NCBI RefSeq assembly: GCF_963082655.1
Contig: NC_081553.1
Coordinates: 206,737,935 to 206,801,934 of the forward strand
Source: Stomoxys calcitrans
Taxonomy: Eukaryota > Arthropoda > Insecta > Diptera > Muscidae
Direction of reading: 5' to 3'
Length of the DNA stretch: 64,000 nt
Shown here: positions 53,418-64,000 of the stretch, one piece after another
Numbering within the stretch: the first letter of the stretch is position 1
Layout: every line of letters begins with the position of its first letter
Notes under the pieces: generated by a model
The model's input: the letters and a program-made list of their open reading frames with translations, nothing else
What the model was told of the DNA's origin: nothing
The model's database searches: none
Program-made: the position numbers and the translations under genes

Positions 53418-54375
53418 TAACAAGTAAAAAGGTATTAAGTTCGCCCGGGTCTAACGTTGTATACCCACCACCTCTGATATACATATAAACCACCTTCCGT
53501 CATAATCCGGTGAAAAATGGCTTATTTATGCACCCATAGCAGCAAATAAGGTCCGATTTGGACCAAATTCGGCACGGACATTAAGAGGTCTAATAAATAC
53601 AAGTCACTGCTCAATTTGTTTAAACAAAATATTTGCCAATATAACAGCTATATCGAAATACAGACCGATCTAAACTATATAGGGCACGGTTGTCGAAAAG
53701 CCTTACATAGGTCACTATGCCAAATTTCAGCGAAATCGGAAAATAAGTGCTCTTTTTATGGGCCCAAAACCTTAAAACAGGAGATCGCTCATATGGCAGC
53801 TATCTAAATAAAGACCGATTGGGGGCATATTGGTGTGGATGTCATAGGGCCTAACACAGCTCACTGTGTCACACTTTAGCAGAATCTGGTAATAAACGCT
53901 GCTTTTATGGGTCCAAGGACTAAAATCGGGAGATCGGTATATATGGCAGCTATATCCAACTATAGACCGATTTGAAGCATATGGGAGACGGATGGCAGAA
54001 ATCCTTAAATAGGTTATAGTGCCAAATTTCCGCAAAATCGGGTTATAAATGCGCCTTGTATGGGCCCAAGAACCTAAATGAGAAAATCCGTCTATATTGT
54101 CATATATTCGAATCTAGGCCGAACTAAACCACCTAGGGGACGAATGTCGAAAAGGCTAACATAGGTCACATGCGCCTTTTATGGGCCCCCGACCATACAT
54201 CAGGAGATCAGTCCGTATGGCAGTTATATCCATATATAGCCTGATCTGGACCATACTCAGTACGAATATCGAGGAGCCTAATGTATAACATTGTGCCAAA
54301 TTTCAGCGGATAATGAATTTGGCTCTAAAGAGCCTAATACCTTTAATCGGTCTATATGGGGGCTATATCAAAATA
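53418..54375 (-). repeat. HINE-C element, 5'-truncated (copy C5)
   Basis: 3' end at left: AACAAGTAAAAAGGTATTAA, GTTCGCCCGGGTCTAAC (degraded stem), ATACCCACCACCTCTGATAT; about five diverged units to GGTCTATATGGGGGCTATAT, where the 3' end of a LINE begins. Confidence 0.7.
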
Positions 54376-54499
54376 TGGTTAGGTTACCTTAGATTAGGTT
54401 GAAAAGAGGGGCGGATATTAATCCGCCCCATGCCACTAAAGACATACCAGTAAGCCAGTAATCGGCTGGGTGTGCGCTCTAAAAACCAAAAAGTAATCT
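54376..54499 (-). mobile_element. I/LOA-type LINE 3' end, separated from its body
   Basis: GGTTAGGTTACCTTAGATTAGGTTG, i.e. a CCTAA-rich 3' tail on the minus strand (stated in parts: GGTTAGGTTACC, TTAGATTAGG), then GAAAAGAGGGGCGGATATTA and GCCAGTAATCGGCTGGGTGT, matching 26455-26545 of the first copy. The next LINE base is at 56152, beyond HINE-C6. Confidence 0.75.
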
Positions 54500-56151
54500 T
54501 GAACAAATGAACAGGCATTAAGATCGGCAGGGCTCAACTTTGGATACCCAACACCTCGGGTAAATATGTAAACCACCTTTCGTTATAGCCCAAAGAAAAA
54601 ATGCATGATTTCTGCTCCCATAGCAGTTACATCGAAGTATGGTCCGATTTGGGCCAAATACGGCACGGACATAGAGTGGTCCGGATGCCTAAAAGCTGTG
54701 CCAAATTTCACTGTGCCAAATTTCAGCGATATCGGACAATAAATGCGCCTTTTATGGACCCAAGATCTTAAATCGAAAGATCGGTCTATATGGCAGCTAT
54801 ATTCAAATCTAAGACGATCTGAGCCAAATTGAAGAAGGATGTCGAAGAACCCTACACAACTCACTGTCCCAAATTTCTGTGACATCGGACAATAAATGCG
54901 CCTTTTATGGGCCCAAAACCTTAAATCCAGAGATCGGTCTGTATGGCAGCTATATCCAAATCTAAAGCGATCTGAGTCAAATTGAAGAAGGATGTCGAAG
55001 AACCTAACACAACTCACTGTCCCAAATTTCTGTGACATCGGACAATAAATGCGCCTTTTATGGGCCCAAAACCTTAAATCGAGAGATCGGTCTATATGGC
55101 AGCTATATTCAAATCTAAAACGATCTGAGCCAAATTGAAGAAGGATGTCGAAGAACCCTACACAACTCACTGTCCTAAATTTCTTTGACATCGGAGAATA
55201 AATGCGCCTTTCATTGGCCCAAAACCTTAAATCGAGAGATCGGTCTATATGGCAGCTTTATCCAAATCTGAACCGATTTAGCCCTAATTGAATAAGGATG
55301 TTGAAGAACTTAACGTAACTCAATATCCCAAATTTTAGCGAAATCGGACAATAAATGCGTCTTTTATGGGCCCAAAACCTTAAATCGAGAGATCGGTCTA
55401 TATGGCAGCTATATCCAAATCTGAAGCGATCTGTGACAAATTGAAGAAGGATGTCGAAGAGCCTAACACAACTCACTATCCCATATTTCAGCGAAATCGG
55501 GCAATAAATGCATTTTTCATGGGCCCAAAACCGGATCGGTTTTGGAGAGATCGGTCTATATGGCAGCTAAACCCAAACCTGAACCGATCTGTGCCAAATT
55601 AAAGAAGGATGTTGAAGAACCTAGCACAACTCACTACCTTAAATTTCGACGAAATCAGACAATAAATGCGGCTTTCATGGGCGCAAAACCTTAAGTCGAC
55701 AGATCGGTCTATATGGCACTTGTATGCAATTCCGGACCCATCTAGACCATGTTAAAGAAAGATGTGGAGGGGCTTAACGCAACTGACTGTCCCAAATTTC
55801 AGCAAAGTCGGATAATAAATGTGTCTTTTATGGGCTTAAGTCCTTAAATCGGCCGATAGGTCTATATGGGAGCTATATCAAAATATAGTCCAATATAGCC
55901 TATCTTCCAAGTTATCCTGCCTATGGACAAAAACAGAATCTGTGCAACGTTTCAGCTCAATATCTCCGCCTTTAAAGACTGTAGCGTGATTTCAACAGAC
56001 AGACAGACAGAGGAACACTGCTAGATTGCCTTAGATTTTTACGACGATCAAGAAGATATACACTTTATAGTGTCGGAAATGGATATTTCGATATGTTGCA
56101 AACGGAATGACTAAATGAATATACCCCAGCCTTCGGTGGTGGGTATAAAAA
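54500..56151 (-). repeat. HINE-C element nested in a LINE (copy C6)
   Basis: 3' end AACAAATGAACAGGCATTAA, GATCGGCAGGGCTCAA (stem), CCCAACACCTCGGG; about eight units; 5' leader GATCAAGAAGATATACACTT and cap CCCCAGCCTTCGGTGGTGGG. Minus-strand ORF 54583-55191 is a 51-residue repeat by-product. Both flanks are adjacent pieces of one LINE. Confidence 0.83.
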
Positions 56152-57672
56152 GAAAATTTTAAGTTAGGAATTCCGTTCTACTTACAAAATCCTTAATTGT
56201 TTCCCATACCACTCTCCTAAGTTGGTTCATGTCTGTTATCGTGTCCCTACCTATGTAACGATGGCTGTTAGCCGCGAAAGCCGGGCAATGACATAGGAAA
56301 TGCTCCAACGTCTCATCATTTTCCCCACATACCCTACAAATACTATCACTTGCCGCATCGATTTTGTTTCAATAAACTCGGGGCCCTATTTGTCGCGGTA
56401 TGATACCAAAAGCTATACTGACCTCCTTCTTGCTTCCTTTCAGTAATAGCCTCGTCTTCTCACGATCTGGATGTCCCCATAGGATTTTCGCCATCCAACC
56501 GACCGTTTCGCTATGGAACAGCGAAACAGGCGGCGTTTGTCGCTTCTGATGTGATTTTCGCCCACTCCCTTAACTCGGACTGCGTCGACTCGAAAGGCTT
56601 CGGGTTAACCAAGTTTATCGACTGCAGTTCCCTGGGCTTTAGTGCGAAATCGTCTGCTCTTTCATTGCCTTTTACTCCGTTATGGCCCAGCAGGCAAACG
56701 ATGCGGATTGTGCCATCCGTAGAGAAGGCGTTAATCTCCTTCTTATACTGCAAGACTGTTCGCGACCTTACCCTCCCGGGACTGCCTCGACCCGAAAGGC
56801 TTCGGGTTAACCAAGTTTATCGACTGCAGTTCTCTGGGCTTTATTGCCAAATCGTCTGCTCTTTCATTTCCCCTTACTCCGTTATGGCCCGGCACCCAAA
56901 CTATGCGGATTTGTCCATCCTCAGAGAAGGCGTTAATCTCCTTCTTACACTGCAAGACTATTCGTGACCTTACCGTCCTGGTTGTTATTGCCCTTATGGC
57001 CATTTTACTGTTGGTAAAGATGTTCACACTCGACGTCCTTGTGTTAGCACCACACCACTTCACGCATTCCGTGATCGCTCGGATCTCCGCCTGCAGGACC
57101 GCATTATGGTCAGGCAGTCTAAAACAGATGTCAGTCCCAGGGTTTTCAATGTAGACCGCCAGGCCCACTCTGTTCTCTAGCTTTAATCTATCCGTGTAAC
57201 ATGATCTTCCTTATGGCAATACTAGGGTTCCGTCAATCCAAGACTGTGCCGACAGCAGCAGTGCCTCGCACTCGATTTCAAGTTTCATCTCAGGTATCCG
57301 ATCGGAAACCTTTCCACTTCCTTCCAGGTTTCCTGTCGTCGCCTAGATTGTACCGCGATGTTATGAGCTGCTCCCATGTCTGTATGTCAATGAGTCGGAT
57401 ATCTAGAATAGTCTCCAGTGCCCTAGTGAGCGTGGTCCCCATCGCTCCACTTATGCCAAGACAACATATTTTCTGAACCTGTTGTATGGTCCTTATGTTG
57501 CACTTTTTCTCCATAGCAGTCCACCAAACTACTGAGGCGTAAGTAAGTATTGGTCTAATCAGGCTCCTGTAGAGCCAGTTGACTATCCTAGGATTTAGGC
57601 CCCATTTCGATCCTACGGCCCGTCTACATAGTGCCCAACATCTGTGAGCCTTCTCAATACGCTCCACGATGT
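56152..57672 (-). mobile_element. I/LOA-type LINE body (RT C-terminus, RNase H, knuckle)
   Basis: Minus strand in order: IEKAHRCWALCRRAVGSKWG with GLNPRIVNWLYRSLIRPILT and YASVVWWTAMEKKCNIRTIQ (RT thumb, 57667-57440); LPDHNAVLQAEIRAITECVK, SSVNIFTNSKMAIRAIT and IRIVWVPGHNGVRGNERADD (RNase H with E and D catalytic positions, 57120-56840); then a knuckle like CRYCGENDETLEHF (about 56300-56340). RNase H is better preserved than in the first copy but ~205 bp are tandemly duplicated (56575-56985), so the ORF is broken. Confidence 0.8.
56575..56985 (-). repeat. ~205 bp tandem duplication in LINE RNase H
   Basis: GGCTTCGGGTTAACCAAGTT, TCGTCTGCTCTTTCATT and GAGAAGGCGTTAATCTCCTT each occur twice, about 205 bp apart. 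The copies differ at roughly ten positions. Confidence 0.88.
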
Positions 57673-58204
57673 TATTTCTTGAGACCCTATAGGGCGCAAT
57701 TCAAATCCGATTTGATTGTTATTTTGCAAAACGGCTTCTACTACGGTCTCGAACATCCAAGCCAAGTATGGCAATTATTATCCCTTGTTGGTGTATAAAC
57801 AGATATCGGACAAAGAACTTGACAAATGCGATCCATAGTGGAGGACATATATTGGATTGCCCAAAAAGTAATTGCGGATTTTTTAAAAGAGAGTAAATGC
57901 ATTTTTAATAAAACTTAGAATGAACTTTAATCAAATATACTTTTTTTACACTTTTTTTCTAAAGCCAGCTAAAAGTAACAGCTGATAACTGACAGAAGAA
58001 AGAATGCAATTACAGAGTCATAAGCCGTTGAAAAAATTTGTCAACGCCGACTATATGAAAAATCCGCAATTACTTTTTGGGCAACCCAATATTATCCGTT
58101 ATTTGTCTATAAGCAGATATCGGACAAAGAACTTGACAAATGCGATCCATAGTGGAGGGCATATAAAATTCGGCCCTGACAAACTTAGTAGGCTCTTACT
58201 TGTT
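57673..58204 (+). repeat. HINE-B 3' end split by a MITE (copy B8)
   Basis: One unit (TTCTTGAGACCCTATAGGGC) then GATCCATAGTGGAGGACATA; after the MITE the terminal ~70 bp is repeated and continues to ATTCGGCCCTGACAAACTTA and GGCTCTTACTTGTT. Confidence 0.75.
57852..58089 (-). mobile_element. Mariner-like MITE between duplicated HINE-B ends (copy M8)
   Basis: Ends TTGGATTGCCCAAAAAGTAA and GGGCAACCCAA, TA on both sides. About 70 bp with CAGATATCGGACAAAGAACT and GATCCATAGTGGAGG occur both before (57790-57850) and after (58108-58160) it. Confidence 0.9.
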
Positions 58205-59320
58205 TTTAGAGAAAATTTAATTAAAATTTCATTGGAATTTTGTGTTTAGAGATCATTTAAGTGAAATTTTGACTTTAAAAACACCTACTTAACTGATTTG
58301 TCTTTAGAGAAAATTTCATTGTTGTCTATAGAAAAAATTTTATTGAAATGTTGTCTTTACAGATAAATTCAGAAAGTGTCGTTGTATTTCACATTAAAGA
58401 TAACCACCTGAGAAACTCCAAGTCGTTGCAAAAACTATTTCCAAGAATTGATTTCCCTTTAATTATCTTCCCTTAAACTTTCTACATATGCACACTGTTC
58501 CATCCATTGTAACTTTTTGCCTTGGCTCAAAAAAAATTCAGACTAAGCAAAGTTGATATTTGGCAACCATCAAGGAAAAAAAAATAAAGACGACAAAGTT
58601 GATAAACAAAAGTCGAGAAAAAGATTTCTTTGTTTTAAAACAAGTTAAAAATGCTAACGCAGGCTATGGGGAAAAAAACTTAAGTGTATGTGCGTGTGTG
58701 TGTGTGTGTGTATGAGTGTAGGCATTTATTCATATGATATCCTTAATGCCGGTGTGGGTTTGTTGGTCTAAATGGCTTTTACTCACATCAGCTTCAACCA
58801 GAAGCAAACACACACTCACACACACACACACTCTCAATCGCACATAAATGTTGTAAATTTCATCTAACTAAGTATGTATGTGGTAAAACAATATTTTTTC
58901 TTACACAACATTCTACATAGATTTGTTTACGTACTCATATCTACACATATATACATATGTATGTATTAGTGCACGAGTAGAATATATATTTTGCCCATGT
59001 ATGTGGTGGCTTTGGCCACAGCCTATTGTCACGAATGAAGTAAAATATTGAAAACCACAAATGATAGGGTTTTTGGTTTTTGAATATGGTTATGGATTTC
59101 AATTGGGATTAACTTTCGTTTCTTTTGAATTGTTTGGCTTTACTGCCGAATGTGATGCTAAGCATGCGAAATTTTTTTAAAAATGTATAATTTATATTAG
59201 AAGCTTAATAAGAATTTCAATTAATCCCAAAAGATGGTGCCATAATTCTCGTAATTAATTAAAACTCAAAAGGCTTTTCGTTTTTCTGCAGTTTACATTA
59301 GACAAGTTTGAATGTATGTA
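58205..59320. other. Unique spacer
   Basis: AT-rich, with GT/CA microsatellites at about 58690-58712 and 58808-58831 and short GAAAATTT-type repeats at 58205-58370 (AGAGAAAATTT(A/C)ATT recurs at ~60-80 bp). No gene recognised. Confidence 0.4.
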
Positions 59321-59555
59321 TTGGGTTGCCCAAAAAGTAATTGCGGATTTTTTAAAAGAAAGTAAATGCATTTTTAATAAAACTTTGAATGAACTTTAAT
59401 CAAATATACTTTTTTTACACTTTTTTTCTAAAGCAAGCTAAAAGTAACAGCTGATAACTGACAGAAGAAAGAATGCAATTACAGAGTCACAAGCTGTGAA
59501 AAAATTTGTCAACGCTGACTATATGAAAAATCCGCAATTACTTTTTGGGCAACCC
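59321..59555 (-). mobile_element. Mariner-like MITE (copy M9)
   Basis: Left end TTGGGTTGCCCAAAAAGTAA after TA (59319-59320); right end ACTTTTTGGGCAACCC running into a TATATATATA tract. Confidence 0.9.
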
Positions 59556-59745
59556 TATATATATATAACACCCTTTCTGTTTCTTGGTTCAGTAGGATAT
59601 CTGTTATATTTCTATTATAAAATTAATCTCTGTTAGAGTGTTTGCTTAAAAGTATGTTTGTTTGTATAGAATTGAAAATGGCTGAAATGATTTCCTTGAT
59701 ATTTTTCCAGACTATGTAGGTTTTATGTATAAAAATCAATTTGTG

Positions 59746-59984
59746 TTTTTTGTAGGTTTGTTTGTTTGTGTGTTCCTTATAGACTCAGAAACGGTTAAAC
59801 CGATTTTCTTGAAATTTTCACAGACAGTCATAATGATCCCGTGGTAAAAATAGGGTACTACACTTTTTGATATCTGAGGGGGCGGACCCTCCCCCTAACC
59901 CTAATTTTCAGAAACTCCAGATCTCGGAGATGGGTGGTGCGATTTAAGCGAAACTTTGTGAGCCCTCATATAGTAACCTAAAAA
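59746..59984 (+). repeat. Family D fragment (D3)
   Basis: TTTGTTTGTTTGTGTGTTCC, TTATAGACTCAGAAACGGTT, CCCGTGGTAAAAATAGGGTA and GGGGGCGGACCCTCCCCC: the same 5' part as in D2, without the unit array. Confidence 0.65.
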
Positions 59985-61420
59985 TAACAAGTAAAAAGGC
60001 GTTAAGTTCGGCCGGGACGAACTTTGGATACCCACCCGATACCAATCCGATGAAAAATGCATACCCAATGCCCCATAGCAGTGATATGAAATATGTTCCG
60101 ATTTGGATCATTGTTCAACTGTGTGTAACAAAATATTGGTCTTCTAAGTGGCTACATCTAAAAATAGACCGATCTGAACCATATACGACACTGATGTGGA
60201 AACGCCTAACATAATTGACTGTGTCAAATTTCTGTGATATCGGATTTTTCTTGCACCTTTTATGGGGCCAAGACTTTAAATCGAGATATCGGTCTATATA
60301 GCAGCTATATCCAAATATAGACCGATTTGGGCCATGTTTCAGAAAAAATGTCAAAGAACCCAACGCAACTCACTGTCCCAATTTTCGACGAAGAATGTCT
60401 AAGGGCCTAACACAACTCACTGTCCCAAATATCGGCGAAATCGCACAATAAATGCGCCTTTTATGGCCCCAAAACCTTAAATCGAGAGATCGGTCTATAT
60501 AGCAGCTATATCCAAATCTCAACCGATCTAAGCGAAATTTGCGAAGAATGTCGAAGGGCCTTGCACAACCCACTGTCCCAAATTTCGGCGTCATCGGACA
60601 ATAAATGCGCCTTTTATGGGCCTAAGACCCTAAATCGGAGGATCGGTCTCTATGGCAGCTATATCCAAATCTGGGCCAATATAAGCCAAATTAACGAAGA
60701 ATGTCGAAAGGCCTAACTCAACCCACTGTCCCAAATTTCGGCGTCATCGGAAAATAAATGCGCCATTTATGGGCTTATAACCTTAAATCGAGAGATCGGT
60801 ATATACGGCAGCTATATCCAAATCTGGACCAATCTGGGCCAAATTATCGAAGGATATCGAAGGGTCTAACACAACTCACTGTCCCAAATTTCAGCAAAAT
60901 CGGATAATAAATGCGCCTTTTATGGGCCTAAGACCCTTAATCGGAGGATCGGTCTATATGGCTGCTATATCCAAATCTGAACCGATCTGAACCACTCTCC
61001 CAAATTTCAGCAAAATCGGATAATAAATATGGCTTTTATGGGCTTAAGACCCTTAATCGGAGGATCGGTCTATATGGCAGCTATATCCAAATCTGGACCG
61101 ATCTAGACCAAATTGGAAACAGATGCCGAGGGATCTTACACAACTCTCTGTCCTAAATTTCGTCTACATCGGACAATAAATGCGCCTTTTATGGGTTCAA
61201 AACCTAAAATCGAGAGATCGGTCTATATAGCAGCTATATCCAAATCTAGATCAATCTGTGCCAAATTGAAGAAGAATGTCTAAGCGCCTAACACAACTCA
61301 CTGTCCCACATTTCACCAAAATCGGATAATAAATGTGGCTTTTATGGATCCAAGACCTCAAATCTAAAGATCGGTCTAAATGACAGATTTATCCAAATCT
61401 GGACCGACAATAGTTATTCA
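59985..61420 (-). repeat. HINE-C element, 3' end present (copy C7)
   Basis: AACAAGTAAAAAGGCGTTAA, GTTCGGCCGGGACGAAC stem, GGATACCCACCC; then about eight units (GATCGGTCTATATAGCAGCT). It ends at CAATAGTTATTCAACAGGAA where a SINE is inserted; the leader and cap are lost. Confidence 0.78.
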
Positions 61421-61423
61421 ACA

Positions 61424-61722
61424 GGAAGCAACCGTAGCGCAGAGTTTAGCATGTCCGCCTGTGACGCTGAACGCCTGGGTCCGAATCCTGGCGAGACCAT
61501 TAGAAAAAATTTTCAGCGGTGGTTTTCCCCTCCTACTGCTTGCAACATTTGTGTGGTACTATGCCATGTAAAACTTCTCTCCAAAGAGGTGTCGCACTGC
61601 GGCATGCCGTTCGAACACGGCTATAAAAAGGGGGCTTCTTATCATTGAGCTTAAACTTGAATCGGGCTGCACTCACTGATATGTGAGAAGTTTGCCCCTG
61701 TTCCTTAGTGGAATGTTCATGG
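61424..61722 (+). repeat. tRNA-derived SINE, full length (S10)
   Basis: Box A region TAGCGCAGAGTTTAGC from 61435, box B GGTCCGAATCC at 61478-61488 (one mismatch), body GGTGGTTTTCCCCTCC, GAGGTGTCGCACTGCGGC, GTGAGAAGTTTGCCCCTGTT and CCTTAGTGGAATGTTCATGG. It separates HINE-C7 from HINE-A7. Best copy for defining the complete family on the plus strand. Confidence 0.9.
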
Positions 61723-61726
61723 TCGA

Positions 61727-63027
61727 TGACTACCACAATATACATAGAGTTTGGATAAAATCCGTTCAGATTTAGATATAGCTCCCATATATATGTTCGT
61801 CCGATTTGCAGTAATATTGCAATAAAATGGTCTTTTGTTAACCGATTTTCTCTAAATTCGGCAGGAGGGATTTTCTCTTGACTGGCAATGTTACTGATGA
61901 ATTTCATGGAAATCGGTTCAGATTTAGTTATAGCTCTCATATATATATAGTCCGATTTTAAAGTTCCAGAGTCACAGCAAGCGCATTTATTGATCTATCT
62001 TGCCAAAATTTTGCAAAACGCTTTCCTCGGCGACTTCCACAGTATCTGAGGAGTTTGCTTGGAATCGGTTCAGATTTAGATATAGCTCTCATATATCCAT
62101 ATCGCCCGATTTTAACTTCCAGAGTCACAGCAAGCGCATGTATTGATCCATCTTGCCAAAATTTTGCAAAACGCTTTCCTCGGCGACTGCCAAAGTATCT
62201 GAGGAGTTTGCTCGAAATCAGTTCAGATTTAGATATAGCTCGCATATATATGTTCGTCCGATTTGCAGTAATATTGCAATAAAATGGTCTTTTGTTAACC
62301 GATTTTCTCTAAATTCGGCAGGAGGGATTTTCTCTTGACTCTCAATGCTACTGGTGAATTTCATGGAAATCGGTTAAGATTTTGATATAGCTCTCACATA
62401 TATATATCGCCCGATTTTCACTTCTAGAGTCACAGCAAACGGATTTATTGATCCATCTTGCTTAAATTTGACATAACGCTTTCCTCGACGACTGCCACAG
62501 TATCTGAGGAGTTTGCTCGAAATCGGTTCAGATTTAGATATAGCTCTCGTATATATTTTCGCCCGATTTTGAGAAATATTGCAAAAAAGTGATCATTTGT
62601 TATCCGATTCTGTCTAAATTTGGCAGGAAGGATTTTCTTATGACTCTCAATATTACTGGTGAATTTCATAGAAATCGGCCCAGATTTAGATATAGCTGTC
62701 ATATATGTATATCGCCCGATTTTCACTTTAAGAGCCACTGCAAGCGCATTGTTCGCTTAATCTTGCCAAAATTTTGCACAACGCTTTCCTCGATGACTAC
62801 CACATTATCTGAGAAGTTTGCTCGGAATCGGTTCAGAATTAGATATAGCTTCCATATATACTTTCGTCTGATTTTGGGTAATTTGCCATAATTTGCCATA
62901 ATGTTGTCATTTGTCATCAAAATTGGTTCAGAATTGGTTATAGGTCCCACATTGTACTTATAGGGTAGGTGTAGGGTATTATACAGTCGGCACCGATCGA
63001 TTTTTGCCCTTCTTTACTGGTTTTTAC
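61727..63027 (+). repeat. HINE-A element, 3' end present (copy A7)
   Basis: Starts inside a unit (GACTACCACAATATACATAG), about six units, then GGTGTAGGGTATTATACAGT, CGGCACCGATCG and CTTCTTTACTGGTTTTTA. Cap and leader are missing. Confidence 0.78.
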
Positions 63028-63033
63028 CTGGCA

Positions 63034-63168
63034 TTGTACCTCCCAAATGTTGCCAGCATTTGGAGGGGAAAACACCGCTGAAAATTTTTTTCTGATAATC
63101 TCACCAGGATTCGAATCCAGCCGTTCAGGTTAGGCAGGCATGCTAACCTTTGCGCTACGGTGGCCTCA
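63034..63168 (-). repeat. tRNA-derived SINE, 3'-truncated (S11)
   Basis: Minus strand: head GAGGCCACCGTAGCGCAAAG, box B GGATTCGAATCC, then TTTCAGCGGTGTTTTCCCCT. It stops after ATTTGGGAGGTACAATGCC. It directly follows the 3' tail of HINE-A7. Confidence 0.8.
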
Positions 63169-64000
63169 CCTGTTCCTTAGCATATGTTTTATGGTAAGGA
63201 TTGCCAAGTTAAACAATCCCAATTCCTAATTTTTGTATATAGGAAACCTATTATTTCCCCCCCTCAGTTCTTTGGCTTAATTGCCTAACAATTTTGGCTC
63301 TATAAATTAAATAATACTGTCATATGTGACCATACCCAACAGATTTAGGGGTAAGACAAAATTATAATAATTGATGATGTGATTTTTTCCTTTTGTGTAT
63401 TGGCCTCCAATTTTCTACATAGACCAAATCAATAGTTTTGTTAAATAATCCCCCCACCACCCCCCGTCCCGTTTTGACAAGTTTTCAACACTAATTACAT
63501 ATTAACAACTCTAATTTGATTTCTTAATGCCAAATAAATAGACACATGCAATTAGGCCACTCCTACCCTCACTGGGCTTTGATTTAACAATGATATCGTT
63601 ACACTGTGCAGCCCATGTACATAAACACACACACATGCACACACTCACCACAGAAGGCAAATTGATAAAAGAGCACTGAGGAAAACAAAGTTACAAACAA
63701 TTTAAGTAAACGATAGTGATTGCGGTAATTTTATAACAAAATTTATTTGCTTATTATGTCCTTGTTGTTATCCTCATTTAACGGTGTCATTGCCTCATCC
63801 TCTCATTGTTTGTCTAACTTTCTGTGTGTTTCTAGTTTTCCCCTCCCTTCTGCGTCATATATTAGACGATGTTTCATTGGAATATGGAAAATCAAAGACA
63901 TATACATGCACACACTCACACACACATGAATCAATGACATGATAACATGGACATTAAATTATGATGGTGGCAACCATTTCAACTATTCTTGGAAATGGAA
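63169..64000. other. Unique spacer to window end
   Basis: AT-rich with CA-rich tracts (63625-63650, 63906-63925) and C-rich CCCCCCACCACCCCCCG at about 63450. No gene, repeat family or splice pair recognised. Confidence 0.4.

Overview
The window is eukaryotic, AT-rich, non-coding-dominated DNA, most likely from a calyptrate (muscid-type) fly such as Stomoxys, Musca or Haematobia. The evidence is: a dense carpet of repeats built on the same plan as the Drosophila DINE-1/HINE (Helentron-associated) elements, including the GTCY microsatellite, a TATA-AAGTATATATATTCTTGATC-like block and a 3' stem-loop; remnants of insect-type non-LTR retrotransposons; fly-type splice signals (CTAAT/CTAAC branch sites); and no bacterial gene organisation at all. 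The genus is an inference; nothing here is diagnostic.

Layout. About half of the window is made of three related non-autonomous element families, here called HINE-A, -B and -C, each an array of ~150-155 bp units between a 5' inverted-repeat cap and a 3' hairpin plus CTTTTTACTTGTT-like tail. HINE-A: 1-1880, 17217-19504, 32437-33830, 42877-45252, 61727-63027. HINE-B: 4720-5477, 9928-11335, 15338-17216, 31601-32435, 35706-37393, 48305-48895, 50941-53385, 57673-58204. HINE-C: 2840-4375, 33835-35356, 41058-42876, 53418-54375, 54500-56151, 59985-61420. They are repeatedly joined head-to-tail (3' tail of one directly followed by the 5' cap of another). A fourth, unclassified repeat family (D) occupies 5985-7010, 11336-12999 and 59746-59984.

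Into this carpet are inserted nine copies of a ~235 bp mariner-like MITE with TA target duplications, and about eleven copies of a tRNA-derived SINE with recognisable box A/box B and, in the best case, a perfect 10 bp target-site duplication. Broken non-LTR retrotransposons of at least four kinds (RNase H-bearing I/LOA-type, Jockey-type, RTE-like, R1-like) fill 20.3-22.0, 25.3-28.9, 31.3-31.6, 38.4-40.8, 48.9-49.9 and 54.4-57.7 kb. All are multiply broken; none could be mobile on its own.

The unique-sequence islands (8.2-9.9, 13.2-13.6, 14.3-15.3, 22.7-23.3, 24.1-25.0, 30.2-31.3, 37.4-38.4, 45.3-47.0, 48.1-48.3, 49.9-50.7, 58.2-59.3, 63.2-64 kb) look like intron or intergenic DNA. I see no complete host gene. 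I do see a few short candidate exons with good splice signals: one on + at 13242-13308 and three phase-compatible ones on - at 50399-50458, 48132-48183 and 45731-45792, which suggests that part of the window is the inside of a host gene with huge repeat-filled introns. A 278-codon ORF made of six 37-residue repeats (29378-30214, -) is the longest open frame and is unidentified.

The most unusual structures are a ~830 bp near-perfect palindrome made from retrotransposon sequence (20622-21451), a ~670 bp foldback element (13629-14300), HINE chains, and three transposon insertions that are each flanked by long direct duplications of host sequence.
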